Shown here piece by piece: positions 44,121 through 52,775 of a stretch of DNA of 64,000 nt. The stretch is from GWE2-42-39 sp963668595 (lineage in GTDB: Bacteria; Bacteroidota; Bacteroidia; Bacteroidales; Prolixibacteraceae): assembly GCA_963668595.1 (NCBI GenBank), contig OY764876.1:186001-250000 (forward strand). Reading direction: 5' to 3'. The notes below the pieces were generated by a model that had not been told where the DNA came from, did no database searches, and saw nothing but the letters and a program-made list of their open reading frames with translations. Position 1 is the stretch's first letter, and every line of letters begins with the position of its first letter. A program made the translations under genes and the position numbers.

Positions 44121-44954
44121 ATGAAAAAAATGATATTGATATTAATTGGTTCGTTGTTTATTCTGTCATTTGGTATTGTGCAGGATCGCCGGACCATGTA
44201 TTTTCCCAAGAAGGAAGAAGTTCCATCGACTTTGCCGGAAGGACGGAACTTCTGGATTTTTATCATGGCTGGCCAGTCGAACATGGCAGGCCGCGGATTG
44301 CTTGACCCACAGGATACAGTTCCCAATCCCCGAATTTTAACGATGAATCAACACAATGAATGGGTACTGGCGAAAGAACCTTTGCATTTTTATCAGCCTA
44401 AATTGACTGGGCTGGACAGTGGTGTGTCGTTTGCCCGCGAGTTGTTGAAGTATGTTGGCGATTCGGTTACGATCGGGCTGGTTCCCTGTGCTGTTGGCGG
44501 GAGTTCTGTCGATAACTGGTTGAGCGATCAGCCATTTAATGAGGTGAAACTGTTGCAGAACTTTACGGTTCGTGCCGAATATGCGCTGAAATGTGGCCAG
44601 GTAAAAGCTATTCTCTGGCATCAGGGCGAAAGTGATGCGTTTGCTGAAAAACTGGCTCCGTATAAAAGTAAGATTGAAACCCTGTTTGGGAGTTTCCGGA
44701 AAGTAATTGGCAACGACAAATTACCGATAATCATGGGTGAGCTTGGTTCGTATTATTATCCGCAGGAAAAGCAGGCATTGTGGGACTCCATAAATGTTCG
44801 GATTCGCAGCATTGCCAACGCTGATTCCCGCTACAGTCTGGTCCCAACCAGCGACCTTACTTCCAACGACGACCGGATTCATTTTAATGCTGCCTCGCAA
44901 CGAGAACTGGGACGGCGGTACGCCAACGCATTTATTTCCCTTCAGAAAAAATAA
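44121..44954 (+). CDS. SGNH-type sialate O-acetylesterase-like carbohydrate esterase (PUL C)
   Basis: A 277-residue protein with a signal peptide. It has the SASA/DUF303 block motifs: IFIMAGQSNMAGRG (nucleophile Ser), VPCAVGGSSVDNW (oxyanion Gly), ILWHQGESDAF, and NDDRIHFNAASQRELG (catalytic Asp-x2-His). The family removes acetyl groups from sugars such as sialic acid, xylose or other acetylated residues. It starts 12 bases after the GH20 stop and precedes a membrane acetyltransferase by 14 bases, so one operon contains both an acetyl remover and a predicted acetyl adder. The likely role is to strip O-acetyl esters that block the lyase or hexosaminidases. Confidence 0.88.
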   Translation: MKKMILILIGSLFILSFGIVQDRRTMYFPKKEEVPSTLPEGRNFWIFIMAGQSNMAGRGLLDPQDTVPNPRILTMNQHNEWVLAKEPLHFYQPKLTGLDSGVSFARELLKYVGDSVTIGLVPCAVGGSSVDNWLSDQPFNEVKLLQNFTVRAEYALKCGQVKAILWHQGESDAFAEKLAPYKSKIETLFGSFRKVIGNDKLPIIMGELGSYYYPQEKQALWDSINVRIRSIANADSRYSLVPTSDLTSNDDRIHFNAASQRELGRRYANAFISLQKK

Positions 44955-44968
44955 AAACGGATTTAGAT

Positions 44969-46093
44969 ATGGATAAAACAGAAAATCACAATAAAACAGA
45001 GCGTTTGTTGTCGCTTGATGCCCTCCGTGGCTTCGATATGCTTTGGATTACCGGCGGGCAACGGGTGATTGCAGCGCTGGCAGCATTGACCGGATGGCCG
45101 GTTTTTGCCTGGCTGAAAACCCAGATGGGGCATGTTGAATGGGAAGGTTTCCATTTTTATGATCTGATTTTTCCGCTTTTCCTTTTCCTTGCTGGGGTTT
45201 CAATGCCTTTTTCATTTGGGAAACGAATTGCGCGCGGAGATACCAAAATGATGATTTATCGGCATGCATTTAAACGTATGGTTTTGCTGGTAATATTGGG
45301 AATGCTGTACAACCGTATTCTGAATTTCGATCCTGAAAATATCCGGCTTGCCAGTGTTCTGGGGCGGATTGGTATTGCCTGGTTTTTGGCTTCGGTCATT
45401 TTTCTGAATTTTTCGCTCCGTGGCCGGATTATCTGGTTTTGGAGTTTGCTAATTGGCTATTGTTTGGTGATGCAGTTGGTTCCTGTTCCTGGTTTTGGCG
45501 CCGGCGTTTTAACTCCGGAAGGAAATCTGGAAGGTTATATCGATCGTTTGCTGTTGCCCGGAACATTGTACATGAAAGTGATGGAGCCAGAGGGAATTCT
45601 GAGTACAATCCCGGCCATATCCACTGCACTGCTTGGTGTTTTTGCCGGTTCGCTGCTGCATGCCGAAAATATAAAATATACGAAGGCGATGAAAGGTCTT
45701 TTGCTGATTGCAGGGGGACTTGTTTCGTTGGTGCTGGGAGGTTTCTGGGGCTTGTTTTTCCCGATTATCAAAAATTTATGGACCAGTTCGTTTACATTGT
45801 GGGCTGGTGGCTGGAGCCTTATCTTTCTGGGTATTTTTTATCTGATAATCGATGTCTGGGGATTTAAAAAGTGGAGCTTTTTCTTTGTTGTGATTGGTTT
45901 AAATCCCATTACAATATACATGCTTCAGTACAAAATACTCGATTTTAGTTTGATCCGCGATTTCTTTCTGGGCGGACTGATAAAAAACAGCCCGGAAGCG
46001 ATTGTGCCACTTCTCAGTTCTCTCGGCTATGTGGCTTGCATGTGGATTTTCCTTTACATACTGTACCGAAAAAAAATATTTTTGAAAGTATAA
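44969..46093 (+). CDS. HGSNAT/NagX-like multi-spanning membrane acetyltransferase (DUF5009)
   Basis: A 374-residue inner membrane protein with about ten membrane spans. The N-terminus RLLSLDALRGFDMLWI and the segment GHVEWEGFHFYDLIFPLFLF match the family of human heparan-alpha-glucosaminide N-acetyltransferase and bacterial NagX; the His in GHVEWEG lines up with the histidine thought to carry the acetyl group in the human enzyme. Family knowledge: the human enzyme moves acetyl from cytosolic acetyl-CoA to terminal glucosamine on the far side of the membrane. Here the natural inference is that it re-acetylates N-unsubstituted glucosamine ends in the periplasm so that GH20, which needs the N-acetyl group, can act. 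Last gene of PUL C before a convergent terminator. Confidence 0.82.
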   Translation: MDKTENHNKTERLLSLDALRGFDMLWITGGQRVIAALAALTGWPVFAWLKTQMGHVEWEGFHFYDLIFPLFLFLAGVSMPFSFGKRIARGDTKMMIYRHAFKRMVLLVILGMLYNRILNFDPENIRLASVLGRIGIAWFLASVIFLNFSLRGRIIWFWSLLIGYCLVMQLVPVPGFGAGVLTPEGNLEGYIDRLLLPGTLYMKVMEPEGILSTIPAISTALLGVFAGSLLHAENIKYTKAMKGLLLIAGGLVSLVLGGFWGLFFPIIKNLWTSSFTLWAGGWSLIFLGIFYLIIDVWGFKKWSFFFVVIGLNPITIYMLQYKILDFSLIRDFFLGGLIKNSPEAIVPLLSSLGYVACMWIFLYILYRKKIFLKV

Positions 46094-46100
46094 TTCAGCC

Positions 46101-46142
46101 AAACAGGCATTTTCAGCATCGATGAATTTGCCTGTTTTCTTT
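46101..46142 (+). terminator. Terminator between PUL C and the convergent gene
   Basis: AAACAGGCA (46101-46109) pairs with TGCCTGTTT (46129-46137), followed by TCTTTT. Its A-rich left flank could let it work in both directions. Confidence 0.7.
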
Positions 46143-46185
46143 TCTGCGGAATAGTCTAATTTCTGATTATCAGTTCTGCTTTGGT

Positions 46186-47955
46186 TTATTTTTGCTGAAT
46201 GTATTCGGTCTGAGTCATGGGGACTTCTTCGTCACTGAAAATGCGATACAAAATCGGATCTTTGAGCACATCGCTAAGTAAATAGAATTTTCCATCGATA
46301 CGAACCTGATTATTGATAAACCGAATGCCGTGGCTGTAGTCCACATACCAGTCCACATGTCCGCTGTAAACAGGTTGAATTGGTTTGCCATCGGGTTTGT
46401 GCCATCCGTAAATAACTACTTTATTGGGCTTGCTGGCGATTTGTTCCGAAATAATAACATCCTTTTTTATACCTGCTATCAGTTGTCCGTGAACCCCGTT
46501 TGCTTCTGCAATTTGTTTTTCAATTTGCGCGTTGTGTTCCGAAAATCTGGCAACAAGCTCGTTCTGATTACCAACGGGCAAATAGTTGAACGGTGCAAGT
46601 TTGAGTTCGGCATGCCGATAAATGTCGTCGCTTATTTTCGAGCTTAATAACGATGCGCCAAAAAGTTCTGCCAGTTTTTGTGCTGTATGCGGATTCATTG
46701 GAATGCGGCAGAAGTCGCGGTCGTTTCCAACCGAAAGATAGTCGGGCATCACTTCATAAATCACCGGATGGATGATTCCTTTTGCATCGCGGCAACTGTC
46801 GCTAATTGTAACGGTATTGCGTAAGAAATCAGGCATATTGCCCGAAGCGATGGCTTTGTATATTTCATTCTCCCGCTCGTTGATCGGTAATTCGGCAATT
46901 CGCTTCATAAATGACGATCCACTCTCCGAAATTTCTGTGTTTTGTGGAATATGCATCCTTCGTATAGGAGTGAAAATAGTGTCGGCAATCCATTTTAGAT
47001 ATGCTCTTGCTCCAAAATATTGATACGATTTGTTTGCATATTTTGTCCCGCTAAGCATGCTGTGGATGAATCCATTTCGTTCAACTTGCACGGTGTGGTA
47101 AATTTTTGCTTCTGGATTTGTTTTCAGAATGAATTCAATTTGTCCGTGTTGGGCACGATAGCGAAGTAGCGTGTCTTGCGATGAATACTTGAAATGAAAT
47201 GTACTGGCAAGGTCATTCAGCATCATTTTGCTGCGGTACCAGGTTCCGCCGGTGGGCGAAACGAGCGGTTTGCCGTTGTAAATGACAACACTGTCGTTGT
47301 AGGCGAGGGTACACAAAAAACGATTTTTTTCTGAGTGTAGCCATGTGCCGATTTTTTGTCCGTATGCTGTTTCGTACCCGTAATTGCTATCCAAAAATGC
47401 AATGCGAACCACATTATTGGGAATTTGCTTCACTGCGTCGAGGTAGCTAAAAATGAATCGTCCGCCACCACTGTGTCCGTTTAGCACAATTTCGGGTTGC
47501 CAGGGTTCAAAAAATTTGCAGGTGGAATCAACTATTTTTTTTGCTTCCGAGGCGAAATCAGGGTGAGCAGCTTTCCATGCAGGCCAGCTTTTTTGCCGGG
47601 CTTCGAGATAGACAACTACAATGGTTCGGTCTTTTATTGTATTTCGGAGAAAACGGGTTTGCGCCCCGATGTGTTGAATATTGTAGTGCCAATCGTCGCC
47701 AGGCTGTGTTTTCTTTCCGAATGTTTGTTCGATGGAATTGCCATTTGGCAGAGCGAAAAAAACAAGAAGCACTTTGTTGTGTTGCGAAAAACCGCTGGTT
47801 GGAGCATTAATCAGAATCCGGGTTTCCGGCACTTCGTTTTCAATCAGCATTTGCTGTTCGCCAAAATCAGCAGGTTTAAATCCGGGCAATTGTTGAGCCG
47901 ATAAACCTCTCAATAATCCAATCAGTAACGCAATGGCAAAAAGATATTTTTTCAT
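46186..47955 (-). CDS. Secreted serine-hydrolase-like protein of unknown function, two-part
   Basis: A 589-residue protein with a signal peptide (cleavage near LSA-QQ, residue 20-21). The first 330 residues look like an alpha/beta hydrolase: the elbow VLNGHSGGGRFIFSYLDAV near residue 159-177 holds a Ser in G-H-S-G-G, followed by VRIAFLDSNYG (possible acid) and a late RNGFIHSM (possible His). Residues about 345-585 are a second part with no recognised fold, containing GHVDWYVDYSHGIRFI and VVIYGWHKPDGKPIQ, which look like a conserved catalytic or binding site. It may be an esterase or peptidase fused to a hydrolase-like domain. Convergent with PUL C, so probably not in the same operon. Confidence 0.6.
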   Translation of the reverse strand: MKKYLFAIALLIGLLRGLSAQQLPGFKPADFGEQQMLIENEVPETRILINAPTSGFSQHNKVLLVFFALPNGNSIEQTFGKKTQPGDDWHYNIQHIGAQTRFLRNTIKDRTIVVVYLEARQKSWPAWKAAHPDFASEAKKIVDSTCKFFEPWQPEIVLNGHSGGGRFIFSYLDAVKQIPNNVVRIAFLDSNYGYETAYGQKIGTWLHSEKNRFLCTLAYNDSVVIYNGKPLVSPTGGTWYRSKMMLNDLASTFHFKYSSQDTLLRYRAQHGQIEFILKTNPEAKIYHTVQVERNGFIHSMLSGTKYANKSYQYFGARAYLKWIADTIFTPIRRMHIPQNTEISESGSSFMKRIAELPINERENEIYKAIASGNMPDFLRNTVTISDSCRDAKGIIHPVIYEVMPDYLSVGNDRDFCRIPMNPHTAQKLAELFGASLLSSKISDDIYRHAELKLAPFNYLPVGNQNELVARFSEHNAQIEKQIAEANGVHGQLIAGIKKDVIISEQIASKPNKVVIYGWHKPDGKPIQPVYSGHVDWYVDYSHGIRFINNQVRIDGKFYLLSDVLKDPILYRIFSDEEVPMTQTEYIQQK

Positions 47956-48123
47956 CCGTTTTCGGTTTATATAGATTTATGCAGAAAAGCCGCTTCTCTG
48001 TAAAAATAAAGGAAATAGTTGGAATTGTTTTGCGACTTGCATTGTAGGTTATTGGGTGTCGTGATTTTTAATCGAGGTATATGTTGGGGCAGAAAGTTGT
48101 ATTTGTATAATGATGTAATTTTA

Positions 48124-48154
48124 TTTCCCATTTTGGGAAAAATATTTATCTTTG
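48124..48154 (+). promoter_or_regulatory. Promoter and operator-like palindrome of higBA
   Basis: TTTCCCA (48124-48130) and TGGGAAA (48134-48140) form a perfect 7 bp inverted repeat with a 3-base centre. TATCTTTG (48147-48154) matches the TAnnTTTG box. The palindrome lies where the RNA polymerase would bind, fitting self-repression by the antitoxin. Confidence 0.6.
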
Positions 48155-48167
48155 AAAACAAAAAACA

Positions 48168-48440
48168 GTGCGTGTTATTGCCAAAAGTACTTTGCGCGAT
48201 TTTTGGATCAATCACAAGGATTGTGAGCAACAACTTAGGTCGTGGTTTAATGAAGCGGAAAGAGCTACCTGGTCTTTGCCTGCTGATATTAAAACCGATT
48301 ATCCATCGGCAAGTATTTTATCGGGCAATAGAGTCGTTTTCAATATAAAGGGAAACTCGTATCGCTTAATTGTTAAAATAAATTACAAAGTGGGGATTGT
48401 GTGGATTCGCTTTGTAGGTACTCATAAAGAGTATGATTAG
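48168..48440 (+). CDS. higB: HigB-family toxin (predicted mRNA interferase)
   Basis: A 90-residue RelE-superfamily toxin that in this family cleaves mRNA on the ribosome. The order toxin first, antitoxin second is typical of HigBA. Family marks: MRVIAKSTLRDFWINH at the start, AERATWSLPADIKTDYPSA, and the closing strands NSYRLIVKINYKVGIVWIRF-VGTHKEYD. The start is GTG, only about 14 bases after the -7 box, so the leader would be very short. The antitoxin gene begins 23 bases after the stop. It lies between PUL C and the uronate block, on the strand opposite to both flanking genes. Confidence 0.88.
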   Translation: MRVIAKSTLRDFWINHKDCEQQLRSWFNEAERATWSLPADIKTDYPSASILSGNRVVFNIKGNSYRLIVKINYKVGIVWIRFVGTHKEYD

Positions 48441-48463
48441 ATAAACGCAGAAACAATATAGTT

Positions 48464-48820
48464 ATGGAACATCGGGTAATAAAAACAGAAACAGATTACA
48501 AGGCGGCAATGGAACGTCTGGACCTGATTTTTGACGCGGAACCGGGCACACCGGAAGGAGATGAGTTGGAGTTGTTGTCTTTATTGATTGAAAATTACGA
48601 AAGTGTCAATTTCCCTATAGATTTGCCTGATCCGGTTGAAGCAATTTTGTTTCGTATGGAACAACTGAATTACCAGCCGAAAGATTTGGCAGAGGTATTG
48701 GGCTCGCGCAGCAGGGTAACCGAGATTCTAAATAAAGAACGTAAGCTTTCGCTTGGAATGATTCGTAAAATCAATAAAAAAATGCACATTCCAACTGATA
48801 TTTTGATTCAGAAATACTAA
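48464..48820 (+). CDS. higA: HigA-family antitoxin, HTH regulator
   Basis: A 118-residue antitoxin. The N-terminal half (residues 1-60, acidic, TETDYKAAMERLDLIFDAEP) matches the HigA proteins that pair with long HigB toxins. The C-terminal half holds an XRE-type helix-turn-helix (about 68-108; YQPKDLAEVLGSRSRVTEILNKERKLS). It should bind HigB and repress the operon through the palindrome at 48124. Closed by a shared terminator with gnd. Confidence 0.88.
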   Translation: MEHRVIKTETDYKAAMERLDLIFDAEPGTPEGDELELLSLLIENYESVNFPIDLPDPVEAILFRMEQLNYQPKDLAEVLGSRSRVTEILNKERKLSLGMIRKINKKMHIPTDILIQKY

Positions 48821-48865
48821 AATAATTTGATTGATCTGATAAACTCTGTTCATGGATTTGAATGA

Positions 48866-48900
48866 AAAAGCCGCCTTCCATCTGTTGGAAAGCGGCTTTT
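48866..48900 (+). terminator. Bidirectional terminator between higA and gnd
   Basis: AAAAGCCGC and TTCCA (48866-48874, 48876-48880) pair with TGGAA and GCGGCTTTT (48886-48890, 48892-48900), with one A/C bulge pair. It has A and T runs on both sides, suiting both convergent genes. Confidence 0.85.
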
Positions 48901-48934
48901 GTATCTAATCTAAAGTGTAAAATCTGATGTCTTT

Positions 48935-50389
48935 TTAAACCACATACGTTCTTGAAGTAGTTTCGCCACCCCGGCCAGTCCAGTTGGTATGGAAGAATTG
49001 TCCGCGTGGTTGGTCGATGCGTTCGTAAGTATGAGCACCAAAATAGTCGCGCTGTGCCTGCAACAGGTTCGCTGGCAAACGTTCGCTGCGGAATCCGTCG
49101 AAATAGCACAATGCTGAGGTAAGTGCAGGTACCGGAATACCGTTACTCAGTGCAGCTGCACACACGCGGCGCCATCCGGCCTGAGCTGTTTCCACTTTTT
49201 CTTTGAAGAATGGGTCGAGCAGCAGGTTAGGCAGAGCCGGATTAGTATCGAAGGCTTTTTTAATGTCGCCCAGGAAGGCCGAGCGGATGATGCAACCACC
49301 TCGCCACATCAAGGCAATACCTCCATAATTCAGATTCCATCCGTATTCTTTGGCAGCTTCCATCATCAGGTTGTAGCCTTGTGCATACGAAATAATTTTC
49401 GCTCCGTACAGCGCATCTTTCAAATCAGAAATCATTTGAGTTTTATCTCCGGTAAATGACACTTTCGGTCCACTGATTGCTTTCGATGCTTCTACACGCA
49501 GTTCTTTTTGTGCCGATAAACAACGTGAAAATACCGATTCGCCAATCAGTGTGAGCGGAATACCCAGATCGAGTGCTGCTACGCCTGTCCATTTTCCGGT
49601 TCCTTTTTGTCCGGCGGTGTCCAGAATTTTTTCAACCAGCGGTTCGCCATCTTCATCTTTAAACGCAAGAATATCGCGGGTAATTTCAATCAGATATGAA
49701 TCCAGTTCTTCGCTATTCCATTTTTTGAAAATCTCGTGCATTTCGTCAGCGCTCATACCCAACAGGTCTTTCATCACGTGATACGCTTCGTTGATGATCT
49801 GCATATCGCCGTATTCGATTCCGTTGTGAACCATTTTTACAAAGTGACCGGCACCACCTTCGCCTACCCAGTCGCAACAAGCTTCGCCATTTTCAACTTT
49901 GGCTGAAACTGACTGGAATATTTCTTTGATATGAGGCCATGCAGCGGGTGATCCGCCGGGCATAATCGAAGGGCCTAATAAAGCACCTTCTTCACCGCCT
50001 GAAACACCGGTTCCGATAAAGAGCAAGCCTTTGCTTTCAACATACTGTGTGCGGCGAATTGTATCCGGGAAATGTGAGTTTCCACCGTCAATAATAATAT
50101 CGCCCGGTTCGAGGTGAGGAATCAGCAGGTCGATAAAATCGTCCACTGGCTTTCCGGCTTTAACAAGCATCATTACTTTGCGCGGGCGTTCGAGCGAAGC
50201 AACCAGTTCTTCAATAGAATGCGCTCCGATGAATTTTTTCCCGGCCCCACGACCAGCCATAAATTCATCAACCCTTGAAGTGGTACGGTTAAAAACAGCC
50301 ACCGTGTAGCCTTTACTTTCCATGTTCAGGACTAAATTCTCGCCCATTACGGCCAGCCCGATTAGTCCAATATCTGCTAACTTTTTCAT
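48935..50389 (-). CDS. gnd: 6-phosphogluconate dehydrogenase, decarboxylating
   Basis: A 484-residue cytosolic enzyme that oxidises and decarboxylates 6-phosphogluconate to ribulose 5-phosphate with NADP or NAD. Marks: Rossmann start IGLIGLAVMGENLVLNM, VAVFNRTTSRVDEF, the substrate-binding SGGEEGALLGPSIMPGG, catalytic GAGHFVKMVHNGIEYGD (Lys, His, Asn) and the C-terminal helical tail RDYFGAHTYERID. Full length for the long type of the family. It is the last gene of the minus-strand block, 61 bases after pdxB. Its presence suggests that sugar acids such as gluconate feed in here besides KDG, but zwf and pgl are not in the window. Confidence 0.96.
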   Translation of the reverse strand: MKKLADIGLIGLAVMGENLVLNMESKGYTVAVFNRTTSRVDEFMAGRGAGKKFIGAHSIEELVASLERPRKVMMLVKAGKPVDDFIDLLIPHLEPGDIIIDGGNSHFPDTIRRTQYVESKGLLFIGTGVSGGEEGALLGPSIMPGGSPAAWPHIKEIFQSVSAKVENGEACCDWVGEGGAGHFVKMVHNGIEYGDMQIINEAYHVMKDLLGMSADEMHEIFKKWNSEELDSYLIEITRDILAFKDEDGEPLVEKILDTAGQKGTGKWTGVAALDLGIPLTLIGESVFSRCLSAQKELRVEASKAISGPKVSFTGDKTQMISDLKDALYGAKIISYAQGYNLMMEAAKEYGWNLNYGGIALMWRGGCIIRSAFLGDIKKAFDTNPALPNLLLDPFFKEKVETAQAGWRRVCAAALSNGIPVPALTSALCYFDGFRSERLPANLLQAQRDYFGAHTYERIDQPRGQFFHTNWTGRGGETTSRTYVV

Positions 50390-50450
50390 TTTTGTTTATT
50401 TTGGTTTTATTCAAATCAATAATTGTATCCGGAGGAATTGATAGTCATTC

Positions 50451-51575
50451 TTATTTTACTTGAAATCCAAGTTTTCTCAATGCCTCCAGTGTTTCGTTTT
50501 CAATATTTGCCGGAACGATGGTAAATGCCGGATATTCCCGCCGGTTGGGATAATCGCCGCGAAGCTTTTCAAAACAATCGGGATTTTTCCGTAAATCGGC
50601 ATCGTCTTGGCGTATATCGTAAGTAGATAAAACAGCTTTTTTCAGAATTTGTTCTTTTGAAAGGCCACTTCCATCGATATAAATTGTCGGATTTTCAGGC
50701 AGGTCAACTCCTTGTGCCTGCCAGTCGTCAATACCTAGCTGAAAGAAGCGACTGACTGCCTGCACACTCATGGTGGTGCCGTTTGCTTTGCCATCTTTCG
50801 AGTATCCGGCAATATGCGGACTTGCCAGTTCAACTTTTTGCAGTAACTCCATATCTATGTCGGGTTCATTTTCCCAGCAGTCGAGTACCAGCCCCGAGAT
50901 TAATCCTTGATCCAGCGCAGTGTGAGCCGCAAAGGTATCAACCACTTCGCCTCGACACGAGTTGATGACAATCGGACAGCGTTCGAGCGAGTGAAAAAAT
51001 AAGTTGTTGGCAATATGAAACGTTGCATCTTCGCCGGTCATGTTCAGGGGAACATGCAAGCTGATAATGTCGGCTTTTTGCATGATTTCGGGAAGGTGAA
51101 CAAATTTTTCTGGTCCTTCGGCACGAGCGCGTGGCGGGTCATTCAGCAAAACATTCATTCCCAAAATTTCGCATACGCGAGCTACTTTCGATCCAACCTG
51201 TCCGACTCCCACAATACCGATGTTTTTGCCTTCTAACGAAAAGCCTTTTCGTTCAGCAAGTACAAATAGTGCTGACGCGATGTATTGTTCCACCGATTTG
51301 CTGTTACAGCCAGGTGCGTTGGTCCAGCGAATGCCGGCTTGTTCGCAATATTGGGTGTCGATATGGTCGTAGCCAATGGTTGCTGTGGCAATGAACCGAA
51401 CCGACGAGCCAGCCAACAGTTTTTCGTTGCAAATAGTGCGGGTACGGGTGATAATGGCATCGGCATCTTTAACTATTTCGGGGGTGGTTTTTGATCCGGG
51501 AAGATAAATCACTTCGGCAACATTCTCGAAAGCACCACGGATATACGGAATTTTATCGTCAATAATGATCTTCAT
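50451..51575 (-). CDS. pdxB: 4-phosphoerythronate dehydrogenase
   Basis: A 374-residue D-2-hydroxyacid dehydrogenase-family enzyme for the second step of the DXP-independent-salvage/ERYTHRONATE branch of pyridoxal phosphate synthesis (erythronate 4-phosphate to 2-oxo-3-hydroxy-4-phosphobutanoate). Marks: AGIRWTNAPGCNSKSVEQYI at the domain joint, NAD site GIVGVGQVGSKVA, catalytic Arg in NSCRGEVVD, Glu in CWENEPDI, His in SPHIAGYSKDGKANGTTM, and a PdxB-type C-terminal dimerisation part (about 290-374). It lies between Gfo/Idh and gnd. A role on a related sugar-acid phosphate is possible, but the PdxB-specific C-terminus favours vitamin B6 synthesis. Confidence 0.9.
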   Translation of the reverse strand: MKIIIDDKIPYIRGAFENVAEVIYLPGSKTTPEIVKDADAIITRTRTICNEKLLAGSSVRFIATATIGYDHIDTQYCEQAGIRWTNAPGCNSKSVEQYIASALFVLAERKGFSLEGKNIGIVGVGQVGSKVARVCEILGMNVLLNDPPRARAEGPEKFVHLPEIMQKADIISLHVPLNMTGEDATFHIANNLFFHSLERCPIVINSCRGEVVDTFAAHTALDQGLISGLVLDCWENEPDIDMELLQKVELASPHIAGYSKDGKANGTTMSVQAVSRFFQLGIDDWQAQGVDLPENPTIYIDGSGLSKEQILKKAVLSTYDIRQDDADLRKNPDCFEKLRGDYPNRREYPAFTIVPANIENETLEALRKLGFQVK

Positions 51576-51593
51576 TGTATGTTTGTTTTTTTA

Positions 51594-51766
51594 ACCACAA
51601 TAGTCACAATAGGGAAAATAAATGTTTTAGCCATTTTTTATGTTTCGGTCCTATTTGGGTTCAATATCTGTTGTTTTAATTTGTTTGAAAAAAATGAATT
51701 GTAGATCGTAAATAATTTAATTGTAAATTTTTATTTATTCTCCTGTTTCATGTGTCTATTTGGTTT
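51594..51766. repeat. Degenerate inverted ACCACAATAG element between pdxB and the oxidoreductase
   Basis: ACCACAATAGTCACAATAGG (51594-51613) has a loose inverted partner TGTGTCTATTTGGTTT (51751-51766) that overlaps the end of the oxidoreductase gene. A similar element lies at 52776-52862. The 172-base gap shows no gene. Confidence 0.4.
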
Positions 51767-52761
51767 CCATGAAAATAGTATTCTTTTACAATTTCCTCCA
51801 TTATTCGGGTGGTTCGGGCAGCAGAAATACCCGTACTGGGCGATTTTCCTTCGTTTCGTAATTCGCGAACCACTTGTTGAATGAGTGCTCCTCCGATATG
51901 TTCAGGCTTTGGGAACTCAAATTCCAAACTTCCTTCTCGATGTTTCAATGTTAGTTTAAATGGATTGAAGCAGGCAAAATGGAGACTTCCTTCTGTTCCG
52001 TAAATCTCAATATGGTCTTTTTCTGCGGAAGGATCGGCCACAAAGCACCAGCTTCCGGTTCCGGTGATGCCATTTCCGAAACAGAAAACCGCATTGACAG
52101 TATCTTCTGCCTGATATAATCCTGCTCTGTTTTGCGCAAAACCATTCACCTGAGTGATTGGTCCGAACAGAAAGTCGAGAAAATCAAGCTCGTGTGAAGC
52201 TAAATCGTAAAAATGACCGGCTCCTGCAATTTCGGGTTTAACATGCCAGGATTGTTTTTCGGGAGCAAGTCCTTTTTCTGCGGCCTGCTTGTATAAACGA
52301 ACACTGACAGAAAGTACTTGCCCGATGATTCCTTGTGTAACTAATTCTTTTACTTTCAGAAATAAAGGAAGCGTTCGGCGATAATAGGCTACAAAAAGAG
52401 GCATGCCTGTTTCTTCTGATACACGAATCATTTCCTGGCATTCGGCATAGGTGCGGGCCATGGGTTTTTCGACATATACCGCTTTGCCTGCACGCATTGC
52501 TGCAATGGCATAGCGGGCATGCGATTCGGGAGGAGTGGCCACATACACGGCATTTACCTCCGGATCATTGATTAGTGCCGAAGCTTCGGAATACCAACGC
52601 GGAACATGGTGGCGGATTGCATAATCGGCTGCTTTGTCTGCATCGCGACGCATTACTGCAACCATCGATGAGTGGTCGGTTTTGTACAAAGCCGGGCCGC
52701 TTTTTTGTTCGGTAACATTACCGCAACCAATAATTCCCCATTTTACTTCATTCAGCTTCAT
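51748..52761 (-). CDS. Gfo/Idh/MocA-family oxidoreductase
   Basis: A 337-residue NAD(P)-dependent oxidoreductase for sugars, sugar acids or inositols. The Rossmann domain (about residues 1-125) starts KWGIIGCGNVTEQKSGPALY; VYVATPPESHARYA and the family signature VYVEKPMA (Lys in EKP) follow. The C-terminal beta domain has AGAGHFYDLASHELDFLDFLFG, with the His/Asp pair of the active site. The substrate is unknown; its place in a uronate and sugar-acid block suggests a keto- or aldonic acid step. No signal peptide, so cytosolic. Confidence 0.92.
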   Translation of the reverse strand: MKLNEVKWGIIGCGNVTEQKSGPALYKTDHSSMVAVMRRDADKAADYAIRHHVPRWYSEASALINDPEVNAVYVATPPESHARYAIAAMRAGKAVYVEKPMARTYAECQEMIRVSEETGMPLFVAYYRRTLPLFLKVKELVTQGIIGQVLSVSVRLYKQAAEKGLAPEKQSWHVKPEIAGAGHFYDLASHELDFLDFLFGPITQVNGFAQNRAGLYQAEDTVNAVFCFGNGITGTGSWCFVADPSAEKDHIEIYGTEGSLHFACFNPFKLTLKHREGSLEFEFPKPEHIGGALIQQVVRELRNEGKSPSTGISAARTTRIMEEIVKEYYFHGNQIDT

Positions 52762-52775
52762 GTTTTTTATTTTTT

